The notes: a model not told the origin generated them from the sequence alone. Numbered from the stretch's first letter, positions 26,242 to 35,386 are shown. The stretch: DNA of 42,361 bases from Paracoccaceae bacterium (GCA_947461435.1 CANHLE010000020.1:1-42361), one strand, 5' to 3'. Numbers and translations are program-made.

Positions 26242-27159
26242 ATGGTCCTGACAAACGGCCATCCGCCCCAACGGCCTCTTGAAGGCGTCTTGTGGATGGT
26301 CGCCTCCGGCATTTCCTTTATTGGGGTCAATGGGATCGTGCGGTATCTGGGCACCGACCTGCCTGCCGCGCAATCTGCCTTTATCCGCTTTGGCATCGGG
26401 GTGATGATGCTGGCGCCGATGCTGGTACAGGTCTTCAAAAAGGGCTTTCCGCCCGGGGCCATGCGCCTGATCCTGGGGCGCGGGGCGGTGCACTGCGGGG
26501 CCGTTTTGTTTTGGTTTTATGCCATGGCGCGCATCCCGGTCGCGCATGTGACGGCGATTGGATACCTTAGCCCGGTCCTGTTGATTCTGGCCGGATCGGC
26601 GATCTTGGGCGAAGCCTTGACGCGGGTAAGATGCCTTGCCGTGGCCATTGCCTTTGCGGGCGCGCTGGTTGTGTTGCGGCCGGGGGTGCAAGAGGTCAGT
26701 CTTGGGCATCTGTCGCAGGTGGGCGCCGCGATCTGCTTTGCGGGCAGTTACCTTTTTGCCAAAAAGCTCAGCGCGATTTTGCCCGCCGCCACCGTCGTTG
26801 CCATGATGTCCCTGACGGTTGCCGTGGGCCTGTTGCCCCTTGCCTTGTGGGTATGGGTCCCGGTCAACTGGGCGCAGATCGGCTGGTTGGCCGTGGTTGC
26901 GGTGCTGGCCACAACGGCGCATTATTTCATGACCCGGGCCTTCAAGGTGGCCCCTTTGACCGTGACGCAGCCGGTTACCTTCTTGCAGTTGATCTGGGCC
27001 ACGGCCGTGGGCGCGTTTGTCTTTGACGAGCCGGTGGACGGCTTTGTGCTGTTGGGCGGGGCGATGATCATGGCGGCCATCACGTGGGTAAGCTGGGCCG
27101 AACGGCGGCCCGTTGCGGCCGATCCAGAGGCGGCGCGCGCAGGGCTTAACGCTTCTTAA
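26242..27159 (+). CDS. DMT-family (EamA) transporter, second copy
   Basis: The 305-residue protein has two EamA repeats and about ten membrane segments, including FWFYAMARIPVAHVTAIGYL and a second-repeat end TVTQPVTFLQLIWATAVGAF. It differs strongly from the DMT protein at 20643 and groups by eye with the RhaT/SAM-transporter-like subset (FWFYAMARIPVA). I chose ATG 26242, 4 bases after the argO stop; a TTG at 26227 is the alternative. The substrate is unknown. It is the last gene before the accessory surface region. Confidence 0.88.
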   Translation: MVLTNGHPPQRPLEGVLWMVASGISFIGVNGIVRYLGTDLPAAQSAFIRFGIGVMMLAPMLVQVFKKGFPPGAMRLILGRGAVHCGAVLFWFYAMARIPVAHVTAIGYLSPVLLILAGSAILGEALTRVRCLAVAIAFAGALVVLRPGVQEVSLGHLSQVGAAICFAGSYLFAKKLSAILPAATVVAMMSLTVAVGLLPLALWVWVPVNWAQIGWLAVVAVLATTAHYFMTRAFKVAPLTVTQPVTFLQLIWATAVGAFVFDEPVDGFVLLGGAMIMAAITWVSWAERRPVAADPEAARAGLNAS

Positions 27160-27207
27160 GGGCTTGTTCATAGCGTCGGCCTTCAAAAGCGCATCCTGGA
27201 GGCCCCC

Positions 27208-30093
27208 ATGCCAGATCAGTCGACGATCCTGTCGCTGCCCCACATCCTGCCATCGCAGGCCCAAAAACATGTGACCCACAACGAAGCGTTGCGGCTGTTG
27301 GACGTGATGGTTCAACTGACCGTCCAACAGCGCAGTCTGTCGGCACCGCCCGCCAGCCCTGTTTTGGGCGATCGACATATCATCGCGCTCTCGCCAACCG
27401 GGGCCTGGGCCGGTCATCCCCGCGATATCGCCTTGTGGAACGGCACCGCATGGGAGTTTTTCGATCCCTTGCAGGGATGGCGGGCCTATGTCGTGGCCGA
27501 GGCCGCGATTGTTGTGTTTGATGGCACCAATTGGACGATCCCCAGTGGCGGGACCGGGCAGTTCAATCAATTGGGCGTGGCCATGGCGGCGGACGCCACC
27601 AACAAGCTGGCGGTTCAATCCCCCGCAGCCCTGTTCACAAACCCCGGCGGATCCCATCAATTGGCGATCAACAAGGGCGCGGCCGTTGATACCGGATCCA
27701 TCCTGCTGCAGCAAAACTACGTCAGCCGCGCGGAACTGGGCCTTGTTGGTGACAATAATCTGTCGGTCAAGGTCAGCCCGGACGGCAGCACCTTTTTCAC
27801 CGCTTTGACCGTCGACAAAGACAATGGGCGCGCCGCGCTGGAGCAGCCCGTACGTCTGGTGCCCATGACGGGGGATGCCGCCTCGGTTGGGGATGGGTAC
27901 CTGTGGTACAACGCCACCACGGGAAAGTTCCGGGCGCGCCAAAGCGGCGCAACCGTTGATTTGATCCCCGGGGCATCCTCTGCGGTGTTTTCTGATGCCA
28001 CATTCCGGATCGAGGACGATCTGGACAGCACCAAGAAGGCGGTCTTCCAAGCGGCCGGCATTGCGACAGGAACCACCCGCACCTACGATCTGCCCAATGC
28101 CTCGGGGCCCTTGGCGCTGCTGTCAGGCACCCAAACCTTCTCCGGTGCGCTCACCGTCGCCAATTCGCTGGATGTCTCTGGCACGACGACAGTGTCGGCC
28201 CAGACGGTTTCGCTGGGAACATCAACGGCGGCCAGCACCGTGGGTCTTGGCACAGGCGCCACGCCAAGCGGTGTGTCAAAAACGGTGAATCTTGGCACAG
28301 CGGGCCTAAGCGGGTCCACGACCACCATCAATATCGGATCGTCCGTGGGCGGGGCCCTGGGCGGTGTCAATGTGAACATGGCGGCGACCCTGACAGGCAC
28401 AACCATTGTGTCAGCCCCAACAGCCACCATCGGCACCTCAGCGGCGGCCAGCACCATCGGGCTGGCGACGGGCGCGACCACCACCGGCGTGACGAAGGCG
28501 GTGAATATCGGCACCGCCGGACTGAGCGGTTCAACCACCACAATCGCGATCGGATCCAGTGTGGGGGGGGCATTGGGCTCCATCGCGATGAACCAGGCGA
28601 CAACCTTTGCGTCGACCGCCACCTTCAACGGAACGACCACCGTTGCCGCGACAACGGCCACGATTGGCACATCAGCGGCGGCCAGCACCATCGGCGTCGG
28701 CACCGGGGCCACGACCACAGGTGTGTCGAAAACGGTCAACCTTGGAACGGCCGGGCTCAGCGGTTCCACAACCACAGTGAACATCGGATCCAACATCTCG
28801 GGGGCTTTGGGGACAACAAACCTCAGCAGTCCAACCACCGTGCTGGGCGGAACCGTTCTGAACGGCTCCTTGGTGAACGCCAGCTTCGACCGGCTGGGAT
28901 TGGGCGGCGCGACTGCCGACACGACGAACAAGTTTTCGTTCAATGGTACCAATGCCTTGATGAATTCGGTCGCGTCAATGGACTTGACGTTGAACAAGGC
29001 CGCTGCGGCCAATGACGCAACCTTGTCCTTCAAGACAGGGGCCAGCGCCCGCGCCTTGATCGGCACGATGGCCAGCGACAACTTCGGCATCAAGGTCAGC
29101 GCAAATGGCACGGTTTTCACCTCGGCGCTGGAAATTGACCGCACCAGCGGCGCGGTGGGTTTGGGCGCCCCCGGCCCGCTTGATGCCCTGCTCAACCTTG
29201 GCAAGGACAATCCCGATATCAAGTTGTTTGATACGGGCGTGGGCGGAACCATTTGGCGGATCGACAATGGGGTAAGCGGGAACGGCAAACTGTCCTTTTC
29301 CGACAACACGACCCCTCGGGTAACGATGACCAATGATGGGCGCATGGGCATCGGAACAACGTCACCAAGCCAAAGGCTGCACGTTCAGGACGGAAACATC
29401 TATCTGGGCGGGGGAGGTCTGCTTTTGGGCCCCGGCACCGGGGCAACAGAGGGCGGGGAAATTCAGTTCACCACCAAAGAGGGCAACCCCAGCTGGGTGA
29501 TGGATGTCGACGCCGTCGGCGGCGGGCGTATTTTCAACACGGCCGATGGAAACTCGAACCTACTGATTGGTTTGCTTGCTGCCGGGGCGGGCGTGGTTCG
29601 GTTCCTGACGCAAAACATTGAACGCCTCAGGATTGGGGCGGCGGGCCAGTTGGGACTGGGCGGCGCGAATTTTGGCACCGCGGGTCAGGCCCTGGTGTCG
29701 GGCGGCAGCGCAGGCGCGGCGGTTTGGGGGCCCACGCTGGCCTCGGGGACCTACACCCCAACCCTGACAAACGGCGCAAATGTTGCTGCAAGCACGGCCT
29801 TTGCCTGCCAATTCCTGCGGGTTGGCCAAATCGTGACGGTGTCGGGTTCTGTCTCCATGACGCCGACCGCCGCTTTGGCCGACACAACACTGGTCATGTC
29901 CTTGCCCATCGCCAGCGCGTTGACTGCCGCAGCCCAGGCAGGCGGAAGCGGGGCCTCGCAAACGGCGGGTTCCTTTGGCGAAAGCTGTGCGATTGTAGCA
30001 GAGCCTGTTACCGATGCGGCGTCTTTCTTGTTCCGGCCTGTGTCGACGGCGGCAAAAACCTATGCGTTTTCGTTTACCTACCAAATGCTTTGA
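27208..30093 (+). CDS. DUF2793-containing tail-fibre-like repeat protein, 961 aa
   Basis: The N terminus (about 1-120) is a DUF2793 domain: LSLPHILPSQAQKHVTHNEA, then DRHIIALSPTGAWAGH and WEFFDPLQGWRAYV. Such domains occur in phage tail fibres and related particles. A roughly 88-residue module (127-214) recurs at 567-656. Between them lie three 51-residue Thr/Gly/Ser-rich repeats (335-385, 407-457, 485-535). The C-terminal third carries the tail-fibre motif GRMGIGTTSPSQRLHV (711-726) and a beta-rich end TYTPTLTNGANVAASTAF. No S74 autoprotease motif and no signal peptide is seen. The ATG follows GGAGG by 5 bases. No phage genes are nearby. It may be a receptor-binding fibre of a gene transfer agent or a surface adhesin; neither is proven. 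Confidence 0.8.
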   Translation: MPDQSTILSLPHILPSQAQKHVTHNEALRLLDVMVQLTVQQRSLSAPPASPVLGDRHIIALSPTGAWAGHPRDIALWNGTAWEFFDPLQGWRAYVVAEAAIVVFDGTNWTIPSGGTGQFNQLGVAMAADATNKLAVQSPAALFTNPGGSHQLAINKGAAVDTGSILLQQNYVSRAELGLVGDNNLSVKVSPDGSTFFTALTVDKDNGRAALEQPVRLVPMTGDAASVGDGYLWYNATTGKFRARQSGATVDLIPGASSAVFSDATFRIEDDLDSTKKAVFQAAGIATGTTRTYDLPNASGPLALLSGTQTFSGALTVANSLDVSGTTTVSAQTVSLGTSTAASTVGLGTGATPSGVSKTVNLGTAGLSGSTTTINIGSSVGGALGGVNVNMAATLTGTTIVSAPTATIGTSAAASTIGLATGATTTGVTKAVNIGTAGLSGSTTTIAIGSSVGGALGSIAMNQATTFASTATFNGTTTVAATTATIGTSAAASTIGVGTGATTTGVSKTVNLGTAGLSGSTTTVNIGSNISGALGTTNLSSPTTVLGGTVLNGSLVNASFDRLGLGGATADTTNKFSFNGTNALMNSVASMDLTLNKAAAANDATLSFKTGASARALIGTMASDNFGIKVSANGTVFTSALEIDRTSGAVGLGAPGPLDALLNLGKDNPDIKLFDTGVGGTIWRIDNGVSGNGKLSFSDNTTPRVTMTNDGRMGIGTTSPSQRLHVQDGNIYLGGGGLLLGPGTGATEGGEIQFTTKEGNPSWVMDVDAVGGGRIFNTADGNSNLLIGLLAAGAGVVRFLTQNIERLRIGAAGQLGLGGANFGTAGQALVSGGSAGAAVWGPTLASGTYTPTLTNGANVAASTAFACQFLRVGQIVTVSGSVSMTPTAALADTTLVMSLPIASALTAAAQAGGSGASQTAGSFGESCAIVAEPVTDAASFLFRPVSTAAKTYAFSFTYQML
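27586..27849 (+). repeat. First copy of duplicated fibre module
   Basis: Residues 127-214 of the DUF2793 protein. Shared points with the second copy are ADATNKLAV/ADTTNKFSF, LAINKGAAV/LTLNKAAAA, LSVKVSPDGSTFFTALTVD/FGIKVSANGTVFTSALEID and the terminal aspartate-rich turn. Divergence is high at DNA level, so the duplication is old. Confidence 0.6.
28210..28812 (+). repeat. Three 51-codon coding repeats
   Basis: Copies at 28210-28362, 28426-28578 and 28660-28812, separated by 63 and 81 bases. The protein core is shared: GTSxAASTxGxxTGATxxGVxK, then AVNIGTAGLSGSTTT or TVNLGTAGLSGSTTT and GSSVGGALG. The DNA copies are similar but not identical. Thr/Gly/Ser beta-repeats of this kind suggest an extended trimeric fibre shaft. 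Confidence 0.85.
28906..29175 (+). repeat. Second copy of duplicated fibre module
   Basis: Residues 567-656, aligned with 127-214 of the same protein. The module therefore brackets the three-repeat shaft on both sides. Confidence 0.6.
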
Positions 30094-30126
30094 CAATCGC
30101 CGATTTCCAGTGACCAAAAGCGCCGA

Positions 30127-30153
30127 CGCGCCGAACCCTCGGGGTTTGGCGCG
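30127..30153 (+). terminator. Perfect 12-pair hairpin after the fibre-like gene
   Basis: CGCGCC-G-AACCC (30127-30138), loop TCG, GGGTT-T-GGCGCG (30142-30153), with one G-T wobble. It lies 33 bases after the stop of the 961-residue gene. There is no strong T tract (ATTGGCATTT follows), so it may be a terminator or an RNA stability element. Confidence 0.5.
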
Positions 30154-30161
30154 ATTGGCAT

Positions 30162-30190
30162 TTGACAGGCGATTGGACCGTTTCTATGCA
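30162..30190 (+). promoter_or_regulatory. Possible promoter for UDP-glucose dehydrogenase
   Basis: A perfect -35 TTGACA (30162-30167), 17-base spacer and a weak -10 TATGCA (30185-30190, 3 of 6). It follows the hairpin at 30127-30153 and precedes the gene start at 30218, which has ACGAGG 7 bases upstream. Confidence 0.45.
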
Positions 30191-30217
30191 GAGCGATATG
30201 TTTAACGAGGTCCCTGA

Positions 30218-31522
30218 ATGAAAATTGCGATGATCGGAACCGGCTATGTTGGGCTTGTTTCCGGTGTATGTTTTTCTGACTTTGGCCATGACGTGATTTG
30301 CGTTGATAAAAGCGCTGAGAAAATCGGGGCCTTGCAGCGGGGCGAGGTTCCGATTTTCGAACCCGGTCTTGACCAATTGATGGCCAAGAATGTGGCCGCC
30401 GGTCGGCTGAGCTTTACCTTGGATCTGCCGGCGGCCGTTGCGGGGGCCGATGCGGTTTTTATTGCGGTGGGTACACCCACACGGCGGGGCGACGGCCACG
30501 CTGATCTTAGCTATGTAATGCAAGCTGCGGCCGAAATAGGGCAGGCTTTGACGGGCTATGCGGTGATCGTCACAAAATCGACGGTGCCCGTGGGCACAAA
30601 CCGAAAAGTGGCCGACGCGATCGCGGCCACCAATCCGTACGCGCGCTTCGATGTCGCCTCGAACCCGGAGTTTCTGCGCGAAGGGGCGGCCATTGACGAT
30701 TTCATGCACCCTGATCGCGTGATCGTCGGCGTGGAAACCCAAGCGGCGCAAAAGGTGCTTGCCGATGTCTATCGGCCCTTGTTTCTGCGCGAGTTTCCGA
30801 TTGTCTTCACTGGTCTGGAAACCGCCGAGATGATCAAATATGCCGCCAATGCCTTTCTGGCCGTGAAGATCACCTTCATCAACGAAATCGCCGCGCTGTG
30901 TGAACGGGTGGGCGGCGATATCAAGGATGTCGCCAAGGGGATGGGGCTCGACGGGCGGATCGGAAACAAGTTCCTGCATGCCGGCCCCGGCTATGGCGGC
31001 AGCTGTTTTCCAAAAGATACCAAGGCCTTGGCGCGGATCGGGCAGGAACATGCCGTTCCCATGCAAATCACCGAAACGGTCATAAAGGTCAACGAAGAGA
31101 TCAAGCGCCGGATGATCGACAAGATCGTCGATCTGTGTGACGGAGAGGTCAAGGGAAAAACCATCGGTGTTCTGGGTGTGACGTTCAAGCCCAACACCGA
31201 TGACATGAGAGAGGCCCCCAGTCTGACCATCATACCCGCTTTGGTGGGGGCCGGTGCGAAGGTGCGTGTCGCGGATCCGGAAGGCAAACGCGAGGGTGAG
31301 GCTCTTCTTCCAGGGGTGCGCTGGGTTGAAAACGCCTATCAGGCCGCGCAGGGTGCCGACGCGATTGTAATTTTGACCGAATGGAATGAATATCGGGGCT
31401 TGGACTTGGAACGACTTGCCCGCAAGATGGGCAGTGCGCGCATGGCTGATTTGCGCAATGTCTATGATGCAGCCACTGCAAAAGCTGCAGGTTTTGAACA
31501 CTATGTTGGGGTCGGACGGTAA
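30218..31522 (+). CDS. ugd: UDP-glucose 6-dehydrogenase
   Basis: Ugd oxidises UDP-glucose twice with NAD to UDP-glucuronic acid, the precursor of uronic acids in acidic polysaccharides. The 434-residue protein has the Rossmann motif GTGYVGLVSG (7-16), VPIFEPGLD, AVGTPT, STVPVGTN, SNPEFLREG and ETAEMIKYAANAFLA. The catalytic cysteine is in GYGGSCFPKDT (Cys263), and TFKPNTDDMREAPS follows. All are standard and the length is normal. It heads the polysaccharide part of the window and points to a uronic-acid-containing product; the downstream genes probably assemble, modify and export it. Confidence 0.96.
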   Translation: MKIAMIGTGYVGLVSGVCFSDFGHDVICVDKSAEKIGALQRGEVPIFEPGLDQLMAKNVAAGRLSFTLDLPAAVAGADAVFIAVGTPTRRGDGHADLSYVMQAAAEIGQALTGYAVIVTKSTVPVGTNRKVADAIAATNPYARFDVASNPEFLREGAAIDDFMHPDRVIVGVETQAAQKVLADVYRPLFLREFPIVFTGLETAEMIKYAANAFLAVKITFINEIAALCERVGGDIKDVAKGMGLDGRIGNKFLHAGPGYGGSCFPKDTKALARIGQEHAVPMQITETVIKVNEEIKRRMIDKIVDLCDGEVKGKTIGVLGVTFKPNTDDMREAPSLTIIPALVGAGAKVRVADPEGKREGEALLPGVRWVENAYQAAQGADAIVILTEWNEYRGLDLERLARKMGSARMADLRNVYDAATAKAAGFEHYVGVGR

Positions 31523-31697
31523 GCTGTTAAGGCTTCGGTGATCTGACTGTTGTTGACTGATGTTGTCGTGCCAAACGCTGTGTAATCTATTTTCCGGTTC
31601 CCGATCTGACTGATTTTGCTTATCAAGGGCTGCTGGATTTACTGACTACTGCTGAATTTTGATGAGAATCGAACGAATATGAATATGGACAGTCTTG
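31523..31697 (+). other. 175-base intergenic region before the glycosyltransferase fusion gene
   Basis: AT-richer than its surroundings, with several TGACTG/CTGACT repeats (for example near 31541, 31554, 31607 and 31641). I saw no convincing -35/-10 pair and no coding frame. The following gene lacks a strong ribosome binding site. Confidence 0.4.
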
Positions 31698-34600
31698 ATG
31701 TTTGATCGCCGGATGATCCTGTGCTTGGGGGCCAACAGGACGGGGACCTCTGCCGTCACAGCGGCGATTGCAGCGTTGGGTGCAGATCTGGGGTTCAGCG
31801 CGGTCTATGCGAATGACGAAAACCAGAAGGGCTTTTTTGAACATCAAGAGTTGAACGCGCTCAACGAACGCATCTTGATGGCGTTGGGGGGGGCTTGGGA
31901 TTCCGCGTCGTTTATCGGCCGCGATGCCCTTGTGTCCGACCCAAAGAACCTGAATATCCTTCGTGCTGATGCTTTGGCCTTTCTTGACACGTTCTTTGCA
32001 ACCAGTGGCCTTGCCGTCCTCAAAGATCCGCGGATGTGCCTCTTGCTGGATTTCTGGATTCCGCTGATCAAAGAGGCAGGCTTTACCCAGATCGACTGCG
32101 TCCATGTTCTGCGCGATCCTTTGCAAGCGGCTTTGTCGCAGCGCCAGCGTGTTCTGCGTCGTCCCGAATACTATGAGATGGGCCGCACCTTGCAAGAAGG
32201 GGCAGCGATGTGGCTGTCTTATATGGCGCAAATGTGGGACCGTTTTGAAGACGCCGGTCACATGGTCTTGGCCTATGACATGTTGGTGGACCAGCCCGAA
32301 ACAGCGATTGATGTTCTGGCCGATGGGTTGAACCTTGTTCCTGACGCCGGCAAACGGTCCGAATTCATCACCAATTTCATGGATGCCGGCCTGCGCCACA
32401 GCCGCGGCGAAGATACAGATCGCGCCAGTATCATGCAGGCCCTTCCGCAGGTGTTTGAGGTGTACGCCCATTTGGCGCCGCTGTGTCAAAAACCGGGGCT
32501 GCGCCAAGACGACATTGCGCCGATCAGGGCCCTTGCAAAAGACGCTCGGCCTTTGATGGACCATCTGCAAAGCGCAGCCGCAGCGCGGATTTCAAACGCG
32601 AAGCGCCTCACCTCGGCAGAGCTTTCGCGGACAAAGAACCAATTGCAAGCAGCTGAAAAGACGGTCGCTTTGACGCGTGCCCATCTCGACGAACAACGTC
32701 GGAGATATGAAGAAGATCGCGCAGGTCTCGCCAAGGCGTCAAAAGCCGCATCACTGGCATTTGACGCCGAACTCGCGGCGAAGGAGTTGGCCTATAAGGC
32801 GGAGCTTTCTGCCCAAGATGCGGCTTTCCGCGAGGATCGTGCGCGCGTTGTCAGGGAATACGCAGCGCTTCAGGACAATACGGTTCAGGCCTTTGAGGCG
32901 CGGCTGGAGGCGCAAAAGGAACATGATCGCCTGATCTTTGAGCGGGACCTTCAGGCGGTGCGAACGGCCGAAGCGCAGGCCGTCGCCAACTTGGCAGCGC
33001 TGAAAGCTTCGCGGTCTTGGAAAATAACAGCGCCGCTGCGCCTTGCCGGGCAACAGGCCCGAAAATCCTTGCAAAAGACCAGCGCCCTTTGGATCCGGTT
33101 CAATCACCAGGCCAAACGCAGCTACCGAGCGATTGACAAAAGATCTCCCTGGCTGGCCAACGTCCTGCGCCGCATGATTGTGCCGGCGATCCGCATGGGC
33201 AATCGGGTCATCTTGCGCAGTGACTATGTTCCAACGCCAACACCTTTGCACTCCGGGTTTGTCGAAGGCCAAACCCAGTTCCAGTTCGATTTTCAGCGCC
33301 CGCAAGCCTTGCAGAACTATCGTCCCTTGGTGTCGGTTCTGGTGCCGAACTACAATCATGCACCCTTTTTGCGGCAGCGGCTGGACAGCATCTATGCCCA
33401 GACATGGACGCAGTTCGAAGTTATCTTGATGGATGACTGTTCCACCGATGACAGCCGCGCCATCTTGCAGGAATATGCAGATCGCTATCCAGACCGCACA
33501 CGTCTTTTGTTGAATGACAAAAATTCAGGCGGGGCCTTCAAACAATGGGAAAAGGGGCTGCGCGCGGCGCGCGGCGAATTGATTTGGGTTGCCGAAAGTG
33601 ACGATTGGTGTTCGGCCAATTTGCTGGAAACGCTGGTGCCATTCTTCGCCAATCAAGCTGTGCAATTGGCGTTTGTCCCGTCGCATTTCATGAATGCTGC
33701 CGGCACCGAACAGGTTTGGTCGATGGGGGAATATCTGTCCGGCGTCGGCCCAGACCGTTGGGGCCAACCCTTTGTCGTACCCGCTCCCCAGATCGTACGC
33801 GAGGCATTTGCGGAAAAGAACATCATTCCCAACGCCTCTTCGGCGGTGTTCAGATTGCACGATCGCCTTGAAGTTATGGAAAATTCCATCTGGCGAGAGA
33901 TGCGCACCTGCGGCGACTGGGTGTTCTATCTCAATCAGATCCGCGGTGGGCTGTTGGCCTATTCGCCATTGGCGCAGAATTATTATCGGCAACACGCGGC
34001 CAATACCTCTGTCACGTCCTTTTCCAAAGACAGCTATTACGCCGAGCACGAAATCGTCGCCAAGGCCATTCAGCGCCACTATTCTGTCGACCCTTCGGTC
34101 TTTCAGCGCCAACAACAAGATCTGATCCTTCATTGGACGCGCAACCGTGCCCAGTTCGACCGCGCCGCATTTGACGCCTGCTATTCCATCGCACGGATCA
34201 TGGACGAAGCCAGCCAGCGCAAACCAAAGCTGTTGATGGCGGGATATGCGTTTTGTTCCGGCGGCGGAGAAACCTTTCCCATCACCTTGGCAAATGAAAT
34301 GAAGACGGCAGGGTATGACATTACCTTCCTGAATTGCATGCAAGAAGACGAGTTGCCCGGGATCAGAAACCTGTTGGCGCGCGATATTCCGGTGGTTTCG
34401 AACTTTGAGGATTTGAACGGCATCGTCCGCGCCTTTGACATCGACGTCGTGCACTCGCATCACGCTTGGGTGGACAACACGATCCTCGATATCCTTCCTG
34501 AAAACAGCCCCGTCAAAACAGTGATCAGCCTGCATGGCATGTATGAGACCATGCAAGATGAACAGTTGAAGCGAACGCTGCCGCGGTTGGTCAAACGCAC

Positions 34601-35324
34601 AAGCGCCTTGGTCTATACGGCCGAAAAAAACCTAACAGCGCTGGTCTCGCGCGGCATGGTCCGGGCCGATCAGTTGCCAAGGATCGACAATGCCTTGGCG
34701 ATCGGTCCTGTCACACCGATTGATCGCGCCCGTTTGGCCATTTCGCACGATGCCTTTGTTCTGGCCATGGTCGCGCGGGCCATCCCGACAAAAGGCTGGG
34801 AAGAGGCCATCGAAGCGACCCGTCTGGCCCGGGAAAAATCGGGCAAGGACATCCATTTGGTGATTGTCGGCGATGGCCCCGAATACGACCGGATGAAAGG
34901 CTCTGTCCCCGATTTCATTCACCTTGAAGGGTTTCAAACCAATATCCGCGGCTATTTTGCGATGGCCGATGTGGGCCTTTTGCCGTCACGGTTCAAAGGC
35001 GAAAGCTTCCCCTTGGTTCTGATTGATTGCTTGCATGCGGGCAAAGCCGTCATCGCTTCGGACGTTGGGGAAATTCCCTATATGCTCTCCACTTCAACGG
35101 GGGTGGCGGGCGCCATTTTTGGTCTGAAAGATTGGCAGATCCCGATTGAGGATTTGGCGCTGCAAATCTCTGATCTCGCGCGCAATCCGCGGTTGCTGGC
35201 GGAAATGAACGCCCGTGTGCCCGAGGCGGCACGCCGTTTTGATCCAACAGTGATGCGCGATAAGTATGACGCGGTCTATCAATCTGTGGCAGCCCCAGAC
35301 GAGGCGCAGCAGGCCGCAGAATAG
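31698..35324 (+). CDS. Sulfotransferase-like / coiled-coil / GT2 / GT4 fusion, 1208 aa
   Basis: Four parts are visible. Residues 1-290 resemble sulfotransferases: P-loop MILCLGANRTGTSAVTAAI near the start and HVLRDPLQAALSQRQRV, the PAPS 3'-phosphate-type motif. About 290-435 is a charged Ala/Glu/Arg/Lys coiled coil. About 540-770 is a family-2 glycosyltransferase: VSVLVPNYNHAPFLRQRLDS, the nucleotide-binding MDDCSTDDSR and VAESDDWCS. About 840-1190 is a GT4-like GT-B domain: GYAFCSGGGETFPITLANEM, VVHSHHAWVDN, GDGPEYDRMK and the C-terminal SRFKGESFPLVLIDCLHAGK with E-x7-E-like spacing. The start is uncertain (ATG 31698; also 31713). It probably builds and sulfates a surface glycan; the substrates are unknown. 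Confidence 0.85.
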   Translation: MFDRRMILCLGANRTGTSAVTAAIAALGADLGFSAVYANDENQKGFFEHQELNALNERILMALGGAWDSASFIGRDALVSDPKNLNILRADALAFLDTFFATSGLAVLKDPRMCLLLDFWIPLIKEAGFTQIDCVHVLRDPLQAALSQRQRVLRRPEYYEMGRTLQEGAAMWLSYMAQMWDRFEDAGHMVLAYDMLVDQPETAIDVLADGLNLVPDAGKRSEFITNFMDAGLRHSRGEDTDRASIMQALPQVFEVYAHLAPLCQKPGLRQDDIAPIRALAKDARPLMDHLQSAAAARISNAKRLTSAELSRTKNQLQAAEKTVALTRAHLDEQRRRYEEDRAGLAKASKAASLAFDAELAAKELAYKAELSAQDAAFREDRARVVREYAALQDNTVQAFEARLEAQKEHDRLIFERDLQAVRTAEAQAVANLAALKASRSWKITAPLRLAGQQARKSLQKTSALWIRFNHQAKRSYRAIDKRSPWLANVLRRMIVPAIRMGNRVILRSDYVPTPTPLHSGFVEGQTQFQFDFQRPQALQNYRPLVSVLVPNYNHAPFLRQRLDSIYAQTWTQFEVILMDDCSTDDSRAILQEYADRYPDRTRLLLNDKNSGGAFKQWEKGLRAARGELIWVAESDDWCSANLLETLVPFFANQAVQLAFVPSHFMNAAGTEQVWSMGEYLSGVGPDRWGQPFVVPAPQIVREAFAEKNIIPNASSAVFRLHDRLEVMENSIWREMRTCGDWVFYLNQIRGGLLAYSPLAQNYYRQHAANTSVTSFSKDSYYAEHEIVAKAIQRHYSVDPSVFQRQQQDLILHWTRNRAQFDRAAFDACYSIARIMDEASQRKPKLLMAGYAFCSGGGETFPITLANEMKTAGYDITFLNCMQEDELPGIRNLLARDIPVVSNFEDLNGIVRAFDIDVVHSHHAWVDNTILDILPENSPVKTVISLHGMYETMQDEQLKRTLPRLVKRTSALVYTAEKNLTALVSRGMVRADQLPRIDNALAIGPVTPIDRARLAISHDAFVLAMVARAIPTKGWEEAIEATRLAREKSGKDIHLVIVGDGPEYDRMKGSVPDFIHLEGFQTNIRGYFAMADVGLLPSRFKGESFPLVLIDCLHAGKAVIASDVGEIPYMLSTSTGVAGAIFGLKDWQIPIEDLALQISDLARNPRLLAEMNARVPEAARRFDPTVMRDKYDAVYQSVAAPDEAQQAAE

Positions 35325-35386
35325 ACAGAACCAGACCGCCACCGAAACGATGATTTGCATGCAGTCCATGCGCACAGGAACGAAGT

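Noticed and set aside
26185-28050. A 621-codon minus-strand frame opposite the second DMT gene and DUF2793 start
   Set aside because: Antisense to two real genes and spans their junction; no recognisable motif.
28210-28812. CRISPR-like repeat array
   Set aside because: The repeats are about 153 bases, in frame, diverged and inside a long coding sequence. They lack the uniform short repeat/unique spacer layout.
27208-30093. A prophage remnant
   Set aside because: Only one fibre-like gene is present; there are no integrase, terminase, capsid or portal genes, and no attachment repeats were seen.
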